Below are positions 34,425-47,336 of a stretch of DNA of 64,000 nucleotides, piece after piece. Origin of the DNA: Engraulis encrasicolus (Eukaryota; Chordata; Actinopteri; Clupeiformes; Engraulidae); NCBI RefSeq assembly GCF_034702125.1, contig NC_085867.1, positions 43,797,483 to 43,861,482 on the forward strand, given 5' to 3'. The notes under the pieces are model-generated. The model searched no databases. It worked only from the letters and a program-made list of their open reading frames with translations, and had not been told where the DNA came from. A program made the translations under genes and the position numbers. Positions within the stretch are counted from its first letter, which is position 1. The number at the start of each line of letters is the position of its first letter.

Positions 34425-35195
34425 CTGAGGTGAGGGGACAGAGACAGGTAGAGAGAGGGACATTCACCTTAGCGGTGAGGGGACAGAGGCAGGTATATGT
34501 AAGGAGAGAGAGGGACACTCAGGTGAGGGGATAGGAAGAGAGAGGGAGAAACACTTCCCTTACTCTAGATGTATGGGGACAGAATTGGGGACAAGAAAGA
34601 AAGAGGGAGAACACTCACCACTGAGGGGACAGAGATGGGTACAGGTAGAGAGAGAGACACTCACCTTAGAGGTGAGGGGACAGAGACAACAAGAGAGAGG
34701 GACAGTCACCTTAGAGGTCAGGGGACAGAGACAGGTATAAGTGGAGAGAGGGACATATACATATACAGTATTGTTACCTGTGTTGTTGTTGGTGTTGTTG
34801 AGGTGAGGGGACAGGTACAGGAAGGGAAGAGAGAGGGACAGTCACCTTAGAGGTGAAGGGACAAAGACAGGTATAAGTAGAGAGAGGGACACTCCGGTGA
34901 GGGGGCAGAGATGGGGACTGGAAGAAAGAGGGAGAAACACTCACCTTACTGTAGAGGTGAGGGGGACAGAATTGGGGACCGGAAAAAGAGGGAGAACACT
35001 CACCACTGAGGGGACAGAGATGGGGACAGGTAGAGAGAGAGCAAGAAACACTCACCTGAGAGGTATGGGGACAGCTGAGACACAGACAGGGAAAGAGGGG
35101 TGGGGAGGGGACAGAGATGCAGACAGAGGGACAGGGGGAGATGGACAGCTACCTTAGAGGGGTGGGGACAGAGACAGACAGGGAGAGAGGGACAC
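34425..35195. repeat. GA-rich minisatellite with variable units
   Basis: About a dozen units of 45-65 bp are built from GAGGTGAGGGGACAGAG, AGAGAGAGGGACA and CACTCACCTTAGAG. A further unit lies at about 35400-35460 after an intervening segment with GGCCCAGG and palindromic ACGATAATTATCGT. Confidence 0.82.
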
Positions 35196-35505
35196 TCAAC
35201 TCAGAGGCAGGGGGAGAGCTTTAACCAGGCCCAGGACAAAGAGAACTGAGAGAGCCCCTCCCCCCCTACCTCCACCAAATACATTCTGTGGGGACCCAAA
35301 ATGATCGTGCATCATTTTTTTTGATCGCACAGAGGACAAAATGGACAAAATTATGGTACAAATACGATAATTATCGTACATCTGGCAAGAATGTTGAAAA
35401 CAGAGACACAGACAGGGAGAGAGAGGGAGACTCACCTGAGAGGTGTGAGGAAATAGATACAAACACGGAGTGGAGCTCACAATACAGAAGCAGAGTTACA
35501 TAGTG

Positions 35506-35556
<51 letters not shown>
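35506..35556. repeat. (CTGT)n microsatellite
   Basis: About twelve perfect CTGT units. Confidence 0.95.
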
Positions 35557-36276
35557 TTTGACAGCATCTCCATTGTCCTTAGGTCCTGCTCTGATTTAAT
35601 CCTATCTGTCTTTAATCCTGATTTAATCCCATCTGGCCTAATAACATCCAACCCCTCTAGTGTCCCTTCAAAGAAAAAGCAAAAATATCTTGCACAAAAA
35701 AAGAGTCATATGGGCCTTCATTTAGCCATATAGCATGTAAGCACACTGTAGCATCTTCGTCTGTTTTCGCTGCTGACTGCTGATGAACCATTTCAGGCAT
35801 GCCACAGATCTGTGTATTTACACTCTCCACAAACTGACGGCTGTGGACGTTGCGCGTGCAATTAATTTCCCTGGGTGGCTGTGCGTACAGATGGCCGCGG
35901 AGTAAAGCGCCAGCGTGTTCTTGGTTGCTTGGAAATCATGAAAAGACTTCCAAACTTTAAATAAAATTGTGGAAACTGTTCTTGGCAGACTGTGTGCCAT
36001 GTGCAGCAAATAAGGAGAAGGAGGAGGAGGAGGGGGAAAAAAAAGAAGTCAAACGCAGATGATTGCCAAAAGCAAGCGCTTACATTTTCTGAAGTCACAT
36101 TCAAGTTGAATTTCATCTGCATACATTACACATGCAGAGTTCTATGAGTGCGTTCATGTGTCTTTCTTAATCAGCGAGCTGCGATGGCTGAGACGTTGTC
36201 CCCCCGTAGAGGCTGCGCTTTTCTGGAAACTGACGTTCAGCTGAGTGATTTATGTACACACTTGCATACGCATGAA
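35557..36276. other. Non-coding stretch, nothing recognised
   Basis: No gene or repeat except a short GGA-rich patch near 36015-36045. Confidence 0.4.
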
Positions 36277-36382
36277 CACACACACACACACACATGCGTG
36301 CACACACACACACAGACACGCGCACGCACACACATGCACTCACGCACGCACACACGCGCACACACACACACACACACACACT
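36277..36382. repeat. (CA)n with CACG and CATG interruptions
   Basis: Interrupted CA tract of about 105 bp. Confidence 0.9.
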
Positions 36383-36532
36383 ATAGGGCTCTGTAATACT
36401 ACACACAAAAATACAGTATGTTGCAGCTACATATCATGCCTAATATACGTGTCTGACTGTCCTGAACAACTGGTTCTCTAACTCAATGTTATTTATTTGT
36501 CATTTATTGCATCTCAGAATGTTATACTAGGA

Positions 36533-36769
36533 TAGTGTTTCTCAACAGGGGCTCTACAGCCCCCCAGTTCGGGAGCCCTAGGGGGGCATTGAGAAAGATA
36601 CAGCTGAGAGGGGCGGTGCTTAGTTGCCATTGGGGGGCATTCATCCATTTCATTTTTTACATGTAATACTAAGGGGGGCGTTGTCAGGCTTATGTTGAGG
36701 TCAAGGTGGCGTTGGGAGGCTTATGGTGATGCCAAGGGGCGTTTGTTCAAAATAGGTTGAGAACCACTG
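36533..36769. mobile_element. Non-autonomous hAT-like element, exact 8-bp TSD
   Basis: The ends are TAGTGTTTCTCAAC and the inverted CAGTGGTTCTCAACC, spanning 237 bp with GGGGGGC motifs. The flanks 36525-36532 and 36770-36777 are both TACTAGGA. Confidence 0.9.
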
Positions 36770-36777
36770 TACTAGGA

Positions 36778-37625
<848 letters not shown>

Positions 37626-37638
37626 CATACAAATACGC

Positions 37639-39680
37639 GGTAACACTTCCAAATAAGGGGCCATAATTAACAGTAAAGTAGCTACAACCTAATACTTAAG
37701 TAAGGGTTAATAATCATTATTTAATGCCACATTAGACACATATTAATTGTTATTAATGCATATGTTGAACATTAGTAAGCAGTTACTTAACTATTAGATA
37801 ACTATTACCTTGTGTTACAAGTTAATAGCATATTACTATTTAACTAATAGATAAGTAAGGGCACAGTTAATAGTTAAGTAGCTATCAGGTCATACTTAAC
37901 TAAGGACCAAAATTAACACTTACTTAATACAAAAGCAACGCATAACTAATGGTTAATTAATACATAAATATTGGGTTTTGGGACCCTTATATTAGAGTTG
38001 GCTGAGGATAAGTAATGGTTAATTAATAGATAGATATTGATATTTGGGACCCTTATATTAGAGTTGGCTGCGGATAACTAATGGTTAATTAATCGATAGA
38101 TATTGGTGTTTGGGACCCTTATAATAGAGTTGGCTGAGCATACCTAATAGTCAAGTAATTAATCTACTGACATCTAGTTTTCACTCGTTCAAATCACTGT
38201 AATAGTGGCAACAGGAGCCATTATATAGCAAGGATTGGACGTACACTTCTCAATGATGGTGGGATGATGTGATGTAATTTTTTCATGTACCACTTATTAG
38301 TTTTAACGGTAAAAACCCTACAATAAATGCAGAACATTATGAAGAGTAATAGTTTTGAAGCGAAACTAAACCATTCCTTTGTGATAATTAGGTTAATGTT
38401 TGAGAATATTAGCTCCAAGAAGAGCAGTGCATGATGGGTACGCAATCTATAGACAACAATAATTCGGTATTATTTAATCATTAGATATGCCTTACTATTG
38501 TATTAAGTAAGTGTTAATTAAGGTCCTTAGTTAAGTATGACCTAATAGCTACTTAACTATTAACTGTACCGTTACTTATCTATTAGTTAAATAATTATAT
38601 GCTATTAACTTGAGACACATGGTAAGGGGCCATATATATAATTATAATTAACATAATTAACAGCAAATTAGCTATAACCTAATACTTTAGTAACAGTTAA
38701 TAATCATTACTTAATGCCACATTAGACACATATAAACTGTTTTTAATTCACATGTTAAACATTAGTAAGCAGTTACTTAACTATTAGATAACTATTACCA
38801 AGGACCTTAATTAACACTTACTTAATACAAAAGTAAGGCATATCTAATGATTAAATAATACCGAATTATTGTTGTCTATAGATTGCGTACCCATCATGCA
38901 CTGCTCTTCTTGGAGCTAATATTCTCAAACATTAACCTAATTATCACAAAGGAATGGTTTAGTTTTGCTTCAAAACTGTTACTCTTCATAATGTTCTGCA
39001 TTTATTGTAGGGTTTTTACCATTAAATTTAATAAGTGATACATGAAAAAATTACATCTCATCATCCCACCATCATTGAGAAGTGTATGTCCAATCCTTGC
39101 TATATAATGGCTCCTGTTGCCACTATTACAGTGATTTGAACGAGTGAAAACTAGATGTCACAGTAGATTAATTACTTAACTATTAGGTATGCTCAGCCAA
39201 CACTATTATAAGGGTCCCAAACACCAATATCTATCGATTAATTAACCATTAGTTATCCACAGCCAACTCTAATATAAGGGTCCCAAACACCAATATCTAT
39301 CTATTAATTAACCATTAGTTATCCTCAGCCAACTCTAATATAAGGGTCCCAAAACCCAATATTTATGTATTATATAACCATTAGTTATGCGTTGCTTTTG
39401 TATTAAGTAAGTGTTACTTTTGGTCCTTAGTTAAGTATGACCTGATAGCTACTTAACTATTAACTGTGCCCTTACTTATCTATTAGTTAAATAATAATAT
39501 GCTATTAACTTGTAACACAAGGTAATAGTTATCTAATAGTTAAGTAACTGCTTACTAATGCATTAATAACAATTAATATGTGTCTAATGTGGCATTAAGT
39601 AATGATTATTAACCCTTACTTAAGTATTAGGTTGTAGCTACTTTACTGTTAATTATGGCCCCTTATTTGGAAGTGTTACC
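37639..39680. mobile_element. 2.04-kb foldback element with exact 8-bp TSD
   Basis: The ends are GGTAACACTTCCAAATAAGG and the exact inverse. The two arms (about 37639-38530 and 38799-39680) are near-identical inverted copies of about 0.89 kb around a 268-bp centre. The centre itself holds a direct copy of terminal sequence. Each arm carries three tandem units of about 65 bp around GGGACCCTTATATTAGAG. The flanks 37631-37638 and 39681-39688 are both AAATACGC. There is no coding frame. An 8-bp TSD suggests hAT, though a 9-bp reading is possible because of a shared C. Confidence 0.9.
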
Positions 39681-39692
39681 AAATACGCTACA

Positions 39693-39825
39693 CATACTCA
39701 CACACACACACACTCACACATACATTCACTCTCTCCACTCTCTAGCACACACACCTGTAGGCGCACACACACACGCACACACTTGCACACGCTTCTGTCT
39801 CTCTCACATACACACATGCAGACAA
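39693..39825. repeat. Interrupted (CA)n region
   Basis: CA-rich with CTCT and CACG interruptions. It is probably the continuation of the tract at 37440-37625 before the foldback insertion. Confidence 0.75.
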
Positions 39826-39969
39826 CACCCCCTCCCGCCCCCCTCCCCTTACTCCAAAGTGACGGAGGCTGTGTCTGTGTCTGTGAGAGAACAGCAGGCC
39901 TTCGGAGCTCATTAACAGCTGAGCAGCAGGTGAGGACCTCACTTCAGAGGTCACATGGAGGTCACACAC

Positions 39970-40749
39970 TGGCTTTCAGATCTTACAAACACTTAAACTA
40001 AATCACTATCATCACACGAAAGTCAAATGCTGTCAAACAAAACACGATATTTGTTCAATGTTTTTAGTCGTATGTCTTTGACTCATTGATTATATGCCTT
40101 TGACTACTACAATACTGTGTCAGTTTGTCCATAGGTCGGTCCATTGGAAACCATTTTGATTTTTGTAGTGTGATTTTAGATGTGTCCTAGCATCTCTATA
40201 AGAGGGTATGTCCATCTGTCGATCGGCCGGTTGGTCGGTCTGTCTGTCTGTCGGTCCGTCCGTCCGTCTGAAATGCATTCTTTCAATTGTCATTCCCTCC
40301 TGTGTCCACAAGGCGGCAATACATAGATGGACGTATCTTTGTCCGCCTGTCAGACTTGTTCATGTGACTTAGGTCTGTTGACCTTGATTGCCTTGACTGC
40401 CTTAAACATTGTCATGTACAAAACAAAGACAAAGACATTTCAAAATTCTAACCAGATTGCTTCATGAATCGTACTCATCTATTTCCTCTTGTCCATTTTG
40501 ATTTAACCACAAAGCCATCAGGAAATCAGCCATGTCTGATGAGAACCTGAATATCAAATGGTTTTTTAAATCATTGAAATGAAATGGCCATAAATGATTT
40601 AAGTCTTCACTGATTAAACCTTTGAAGGCATAACAACACATCCTAATCTGTTTTCACATCCTAATCTGGCCACCATTTATTAGCTCCTTTTCAGGCATAT
40701 ATATTTATTCAATTACAGATGTATTATATGCTATTGTTTGCCTGTATTA
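39970..40749. other. Non-coding stretch with a short GTCTGTCC-type run
   Basis: A compound (GTCG/GTCT/GTCC)n tract lies at about 40213-40268. No gene. Confidence 0.4.
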
Positions 40750-40912
40750 GTATTGGGCAGTGAAGGGAGACAGGAAAGCAGTGGCAGAGAGAGTGAGAGA
40801 TGGTGAAGGGTAGGAAATGACCCAGACTGGATTTGAAGCTGGCTCCCCATATTGCACGGGCAGTATATCGTATGTATGAGTATACTGCGCCACAGCACTT
40901 CCCCATCCAGTC
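40750..40912 (-). mobile_element. tRNA-headed SINE, family B, minus orientation
   Basis: The reverse of the family B order is visible: GGGAGACAGGAAAGC, GTAGGAAATGACCCAG, then a decayed B box and head (TATACTGCGCCACAGC). Confidence 0.55.
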
Positions 40913-42037
40913 TTAATGTATATCCAGTGAAGTAGCAATGTCAAGTATGATCAGTGAAGTAGTGAGACGTTTGTTTGCCCCATATTTAACTTATATTGCA
41001 CATTTATAGCACAGTAAATAAGTTTACACAAGCAACACACACACATCAAATAAGGGCTATAGTCACTGGCTACTCCGTGTGCCCCCTTCCCCTTATTTCT
41101 GAATCATTAAACTGGTAAACTATTCCTGCAGACAAACCATGCCCCCTCTTCTTGCAATCCTTGAGAAAATTCACAAAGGATTCGCTGACCCTGTTTTCCC
41201 TGCTGCACTCTATTTGCCTTTGTTTTAGCGGTGGCTTATAAACAGCAGGCTTTCGGCACGCATGGCAAACAAAGCCTCCAGGAAAAATGTCTTGTATGCG
41301 TTTGTGGGAAACAGTGATTGCAGCAACACTACACTACACCACACAACGCCAAGTCGGTGATAAATTTGCTGGCATAATGACGATGATTGCGACACTGTCA
41401 ACGATGGTTAATGAAAATAAATCACCCACTGCAACAGGTTTGCCAGAGGCAGCAATCTAACTCCGAGGGGAGAAGGCACAAACCACAAGACTATAGTGCA
41501 GGTACACCTACACACGTAAAAAAAATATTGTGAACTTCACAGAATGATAAAGAAACCAAAGTAATAAAGAACAAGTAATTCAAAAGAATGAAGTTTCAAA
41601 AAGTCAGATCAAGATTCTAGTTACAAGGGAAAAATGTATCTCTATGTTAACTGCACGATTGTGTATCGGCATACAATATTGCTTGGGATTTTTTTTCTTC
41701 TTCTTCTTTCAAAACTGTTCCAAACTCCTAGTATATAGGCACAATGAATGGAAGCATGGCAGGAAGTATTGCTTCAAAAGAAGATAGATTCTTTTCATCT
41801 TGCCTGGGCCAGCTGCTGAGGAGGATGACCGACATACAACAGTAATGGAATTCAACTATGATCAAAACAAGCTGTGCATCTGAAGTTTACGTGTCTCGCT
41901 GCACAACAGACCAAGGGAGGAATAATGGATTCCATTTCATATTCTATTGTGTGTGCAAAGGTATATATGGCAACATGTTTTTTTGTATCCAACATAATTG
42001 CAGTTGTATACAGTAGATGTTGCAGGAAGGCTCAATG
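40913..42037. other. Non-coding stretch, nothing recognised
   Basis: No gene, SINE or inverted-repeat element identified. Confidence 0.4.
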
Positions 42038-42182
42038 ACAGGGGAGGGCAAGCGGGTCACTTGTCCCGGGCCCAGGGAAAGCGGGGGCCAGAATTGGGAC
42101 CCAATTACATCGCACGTACAGGGGCCCTTTCGGATAATTTTGTCCTGGGCCCGGTCAAAGCTGTGTCACCGGCTCTGGCTGA
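42038..42182 (+). repeat. GGGCCC-type interspersed repeat
   Basis: The order CAGGGGAGGGCAAG, CGGGCCCAGGGAAAG, GGGGCCCTTTCGGATAA, CTGGGCCCGGTCAAAGCTG matches the copies at 16722-17270 and 46843-47240. The ends CAGGG and CTCTGG hint at a hAT-type MITE but no TSD is clear. Confidence 0.55.
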
Positions 42183-42674
42183 AGGTAACGCAGCACGGCA
42201 ACTGACATCCTTCAAAGTTAGACTGACAAGGAAATAGTCCCTAGTAATAGTAGCTGATTGGTCCCTAGTCATAGCAGCTGATTGGTTTTTGTGAAACCAG
42301 ATAACTATTAATTGCAGAAAATGAGTTCAGAGTCGCACAAGCAGTTCCACAGTCAATCGACACAGGTAGGGTTGATGACTAGCGCAATCCTCATTACTGT
42401 GAAATCAGCCTCTATAGAGCTTAAGTGTTGGCATACTGAGATTAGATAAACATGGGGTGGATGTTTGGTGATCTAGTGAGTCGGAGTGTGACTGTGGGGA
42501 GATGATTTCCATTTATGTAATAAACAACACCGTGGTCATTAACTGAACATTTGGAACATGGTGCGATACATAGCCTACATACAAAGCTTCAGTTCATTTG
42601 GATGCCACATATTTCCTGCGAGATTTCTCAGCTTTATTTTCATGCAACATAATTAGGCTACATTTTTTTTAATT
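42183..42674. other. Non-coding stretch, nothing recognised
   Basis: A short direct repeat of TAGCTGATTGGT (with a one-base variant) occurs at about 42250 and 42275. No gene. Confidence 0.35.
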
Positions 42675-44449
42675 AAGCGGGCTTGCGGAGCAAGGACCAT
42701 GCAGAGCATGGCCCTTGCAGAGCAAGGCCCGTTTATAGTAATCTCTAAGTCCTGTTTCTTTATTTATTATAGCTTGGTCTTGTGCAGGGGGACAGTAAAA
42801 ATAGAAAATGGATCTCCTCCTAGGCCTTTCGAGATAGAGACACCGTTCAAACACTAAAACGACCGGCTCGGCTTGGAGATCGCGTATAGTTATAGGCTTC
42901 TCCGTGTCTCTTGTCGTTTTCCCGTTTTTGGCGATTTTGTTAAAGCCTGGGTCCCCATTGGAAACAGTGGTGGAACCTCCATGAACCAAGGTTCCGCCAC
43001 TCTAGAGATTAGAGTGTAGGAGGCTTTTTCGGTCATAAAACATCAACACTTTCACCTAGAAGTTTAGTTGATGCGTTGTTAGCGAGCTCTATGGGATGTC
43101 TCCAAATTGTCAAAGTTTCATCTCCCAAATCCCAATACTTTTTAAATGGCAGGTTTGTAAAAAAAACAGGCCTGGCTCTATGGAGAATCCCAGTCTTTCG
43201 AAAAGGGCATTTTTCAAGAGATCAGTGCATGTCCCACACGGAGGTCCATTTGTGCCTGAAAAATTTAACCTATAAACTTCATTCAAAGACTGTTAGAGAG
43301 ATCACAAGCATGACTCCGATCTGTGAAAAGGACACGTGCCAACTCCTTTTAGTTTTTTTACAACGATGTTGTAAAGACAAAAAACTCATTCTCTTTTTCT
43401 CCCTAGTTTAGAGCTCAATACTAACTGTCTTTCAGTCAATCACAACAGGTGCAGCCAGTGAAGGATTCCATTTCAACTGTCACTGTCTCAAGATTCCATT
43501 CTTAACGAGCAGGTGCGAGCAAGCATTCTAGAAGTCTATTGTTCAGCTCTGCAATGCAATGTAATATAGTCTTGCTGGACTATGCATGACAATTAGCTGC
43601 TTGGCTTAGTGGTAATGCATGCCGCTGCATTAGAGATATGGAGGTTGAGGGTTCGAAACCCACCTGATTTTCTAAATTATATCATATGCAGCGTTCCTTG
43701 GCCGACTTAAAATGCCATGTATATCATTTAGTATGGATGGCAAATGTGCTGAATTACAGATATTGAGGTTGGGGGTTCGAAACCCAGTCAAAGCCATGTT
43801 GATTTTCAAAATTACATCATATGCAGTGTTCCTTGGCCAACTTAAAATGCCATGTATGTCATTTAGTATGCATGGCAAATGTGCTGGATTACAGATATGG
43901 AGATTGGGGGTTCGAATCCCAGTCAAAGCCATGTTGACTTTCAAAATTATATCATATGCAGTGTTCCTTGGCCAACTTAAAATGCCATGTATGTCATTTA
44001 GTATGAATGGCAAATGTGCTGAATTAGGGATATGGGGGTTGGAGGTTCGAACCCCAGTCGAAGCCATGTTGATTTTCAAAATGATATCATATGCAGTGTT
44101 CCTTAGCCAACTTCAAATATCATGTATTGTATGTCATTTAATAACAATGGCAAAGGGGTTGGATTACAGATATGGAGGTTGTGAGTTCTAATCCCGCTCG
44201 AAGCCATGTTGATTTTCAAAATTATATCATATGCAGTGTTCCTTAGCCAACTTAAAATACCATGCATGTCATTTAGTATATCCCCAAAACGCAGAGCTAC
44301 AACACTTTCAAGATGGCTGAATCCAAGATGGCTGAATTGTTTGGCCCATAACTTCTGACTGGGTGGATGGAGTTTTTCCAAGATTTCTTTTAGCTTTGTT
44401 TTCTCAATAGTACTTTGTTTCATCTCTGCCCCAAAAGGCAAGCCCGCTT
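42675..44449. mobile_element. 1.8-kb element with AAGCGGGCTTGC inverted ends
   Basis: AAGCGGGCTTGC at 42675 and its exact inverse GCAAGCCCGCTT ending at 44449 bound a block. It has a GC-rich hairpin-like left end (GAGCAAGGACC, GAGCAAGGCCC), unique middle sequence and a 135-bp tandem array near the right. No TSD or transposase was found. I infer a non-autonomous DNA transposon. Confidence 0.5.
43600..44279. repeat. 135-bp tandem array with tRNA-like B box
   Basis: About five units show starts of AATGCCATGT-like sequence at 43711, 43846, 43981, 44116 and 44256, so the period is 135 with one 5-bp insertion. Most units keep GGTTCGAA-type B-box sequence, and the first also has an A-box-like TGGCTTAGTGGTAATGC. 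Because 135 is divisible by three, long frames of 135-159 codons stay open on both strands as 45-residue repeats. I regard these as a consequence of the period, not genes. Confidence 0.8.
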
Positions 44450-45749
44450 CCAGCATTTTCTGTGAGAATGCATTTCTAGTTCACAGCTATTGTTGCAAGT
44501 AATTAAGAACCATATAATGTGACCAGGACTCTTTCTTCGAGCAGCCTGAGATATGTATACAAATTATGATACAATATGTGTGACATTCATTGGCGTGGAA
44601 TTAATCAACACTGACAGAGCCAAAATGACTTCCGGCATAACTGCAAAGTAATCAGACATCATTCCCCATCAAGTTATGCAATTCCATTGAAACATTTTTG
44701 AATGTAATCCGTCATAGCAGAAAAAGCAATTTGCCTATATGGTTCTTCAGTTGTTTGTTACTCTGGGGCATTGATTTTAAAGGCCAACTTCCGATAAAAC
44801 TCAGTTTTACTCACTCCTTTCGAAGATCGGACGGTCACTCCAAGTTAAACTCACTTGCAAGGCTCTCATAGCGGTGCGTCAACTCCCCTGGCTGTGTTTC
44901 CCGGTGTTTCCCAATTTACATCAATAATGCAGAGAAACGAGCGAATCACGAAAGCCTTTCTGTGTTTCGTCACGTCGAAAGAAGGCGTTGCCCACAAAGG
45001 TTTATATCGACCCATTTATCTAAAAACATGTCGAGTAATTTTTTTCTGCTTGTTTTCAAAACAAGCAACGTCTGGTGGTCCGAAACATAGCTTAGCTTAG
45101 CTATCAGCTGGTTGCTACTCTCAGGTACACACACAGCACAAAGCCTCTTACATAAAGCCTGCTCACTCCTGTTGCTCCGTGCCTACAGCTCGCCTAGGGG
45201 TCGCTGTCGAAAGAGCACAGCCCTGAATGGAGCCTGCACGCCTCCGTTGGCGCCCCTATAGTGCAGTACCATCCGGGGAAGTGGCGACTCTGTTTCCCAT
45301 TACATTCTCTCCCAAGGCTGGAGGACTGAGCCAATCAGAGACGCGTTTCTTTGAGAGCAGGAGGAGTGAGCCAATCAGAGACGCATTTCCACGAGAAACA
45401 CGGAACACTCTCTCGTTTCTCCACAAGCCACCTTGCCAGCTTGCAAAAACGTCTTGAAACAAAGCAACCAGAACGTTTTTTAAAACAGGACCAACGCGTA
45501 ACACATTCAATAACAATTGGGAACACGGCAATATTAATTAAATTACGTTGAGAGGCGATCTTTAAACTGAGTAAAGTTCATGCCAAAATATCAGAGCTAT
45601 AGTTGACACTTGTCGAAGAATTGAAGCAGAATTGATGCATATCTCACCAGGTTGATCAGAAAACACATTTCTATGCCTTAATTGGCTGTGGCTAAAATAA
45701 AATGGCTAATTGTCCGGGACCATACTATCCCACCGGGGGAAACGGGCCC
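44450..45749. other. Unassigned DNA, part probably an old repeat
   Basis: The segment at about 44780-45510 has features of a dispersed repeat, including a direct duplication of GAGCCAATCAGAGACGC at about 45327 and 45367. No end pair could be placed. Short frames here (for example 45227-45457) have no recognisable domain. Confidence 0.35.
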
Positions 45750-45870
45750 CATTCCTCCTCCATCTCTCTCCACTCATTTCCTGTCACTCTCATTGCGGCC
45801 CTGACAAAAAAAAATGCATAAAAGCCCAATACAAAATAAAAATAAATAAATAAATAAATCACCATTCTAT
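45750..45870 (+). mobile_element. 5'-truncated SINE family B
   Basis: The sequence CTCCATCTCTCTCCACTC, ATTTCCTGTCACTCTC, AAAGCCCAATACAAAATAAA and an (AAAT)n tail match the family B body and tail. The tRNA-like head is missing. Confidence 0.6.
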
Positions 45871-46264
45871 TTATCTGGGCCATAAAAACAAATGAACTCC
45901 CCCAGGATAATTACACTGGCTAATGTAGTGCGAATGGATCTGAAGTTAATAAAATGAGCTTTTAAGGAGGGCCCGTCTTTAATGTCATTACAGATTATTA
46001 GCATTGTGCACTGGGCTAGAAAACAGGCTGCTGCTGCTGCTATCTATGTTCAATAACAATTATGGACTCATTCTCATAACAATGTACTGTAATGCTGTGT
46101 GTTTTGGGAGTCAAACAAACAGCAATCCAATTATGGAAAAGCAAACACAGACAATCACTCGAGAGGTGCCCACCGCACCAGGATTATATCACCCTGCCCA
46201 CACAGCCGAAGAGAGGAGTCACAGGTAGGTAAAAAAAGAACAAAATGCTGGTGGAGTTATGTAG

Positions 46265-46444
46265 TGCTGGACGCTGGCACACCATATCATAAGAGGGCTG
46301 TGTGGTTATGGGGACCCAGGTTCGAATCTGGCCTGGGTCATTTCCCAACCCTACCCCCATGCATCTCTCTCTCTCTCTCTCCGACTTGCTTCCTGTCTCC
46401 ATCACTGTTCTATCAATAAAGGCACTAAGTCCCTTAAAATGCCT
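46265..46444 (+). mobile_element. tRNA-headed SINE, family B
   Basis: GGTTCGAATCTGGCCTGGG (B box) is followed by CATTTCCCAACCC, (CT)n, GCTTCCTGTCTCCATC and an AATAAAGGCACTAAG tail. The A box region is diverged. Confidence 0.65.
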
Positions 46445-46842
46445 TTAAAAAGAAAGAAAGAGCAAAGGGAAATAGGTGTTGCTTATTCCAAGAACAGAAA
46501 AATCTTCAGGGGAGAAACGAAAAAAAAAAAAATCACTGAAATCTTACAGCAAGTGCTAAAGAGGTTCTTGTTCCTCACCTTTTCCACATCTAAAGAAGAG
46601 AATTGGATCACAGTGGGGGAGTGGCAAGCGTGGAAGAAAATCGCCTCCTTCTCACCATCGCAGGAATTGGCACTTTAATAACGGCTTGCCACTGCCTGAC
46701 TGCCATATAGCGACGCACTGTTAAATGCAGAAAGGCTTTTCTCGGGGAGAAAAAAAAGGCTAAGCTTCCGCTCAATGCTGGGCCATGCTATTGGGGGCTA
46801 TTAGCATCAGAATATGACAGCTCTGTAGCTGAAAACATCATC

Positions 46843-47000
46843 CAGGGCCTTGGGCAGCTTTGGTCGGGCCCGGGACAAAGTCAATTCAAAGGACCCTTCC
46901 CCTCTCACTACAAACAATTTAATGAGGACCCAATTCTGGGCCCCCTCTTCCCCTGGGCTCGAGTCAACTGACCCTATTTGACCCTCCCTCTCAGCTTCCC
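46843..47000 (-). repeat. GGGCCC-type repeat, minus copy
   Basis: CAGGGCCTTGGGCAGCTTTGG, cut here at the shared start, leads through CGGGCCCGGGACAAAG and GGGCCCCCTCTTCCCC to a TTCCCTG end. It is the reverse of the plus-strand copies. Confidence 0.5.
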
Positions 47001-47082
47001 TGCCCATCACAGTTGCCTGTCTCGCTCCCTTTCTCCCTGGCTAAATGGCCCTCTTAGATCATACCGTATGACCAGTTGTTAG

Positions 47083-47240
47083 AGCAGGGACGCCGACATG
47101 AGGGACAAAAGGGGTCCCGGACCCACAGAGAGAGGGCGCTCAGAACTGGGTCCCCATTGCATAGTGGCCATGCTTTTCAGATGACTTTGGCCAAGACCCG
47201 GCCAAAGCTGTCAGCCCGGCCAAAGCTGTCAGGCGCACTG
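47083..47240 (+). repeat. GGGCCC-type repeat, plus copy
   Basis: CAGGGACGCCGAC, GGGTCCCCATTGCATAG, GACCCGGCCAAAGCTGTC. The last motif is duplicated in tandem. Confidence 0.5.
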
Positions 47241-47299
47241 CGTTCAAGATATAGCCAACGTAGATTTCAAATGCATCACTGAACGATGTGTGCCAGGTG

Positions 47300-47308
<9 letters not shown>

Positions 47309-47336
<28 letters not shown>

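Noticed and set aside
43600..43672. A functional tRNA gene at the head of the 135-bp array
   Set aside because: A and B boxes are present, but the acceptor ends do not pair and no complete cloverleaf could be drawn.
43672..44191. 135- and 159-codon frames with 45-residue repeats on opposite strands
   Set aside because: Both are explained by the 135-bp period being divisible by three. No start context, splice or known domain.
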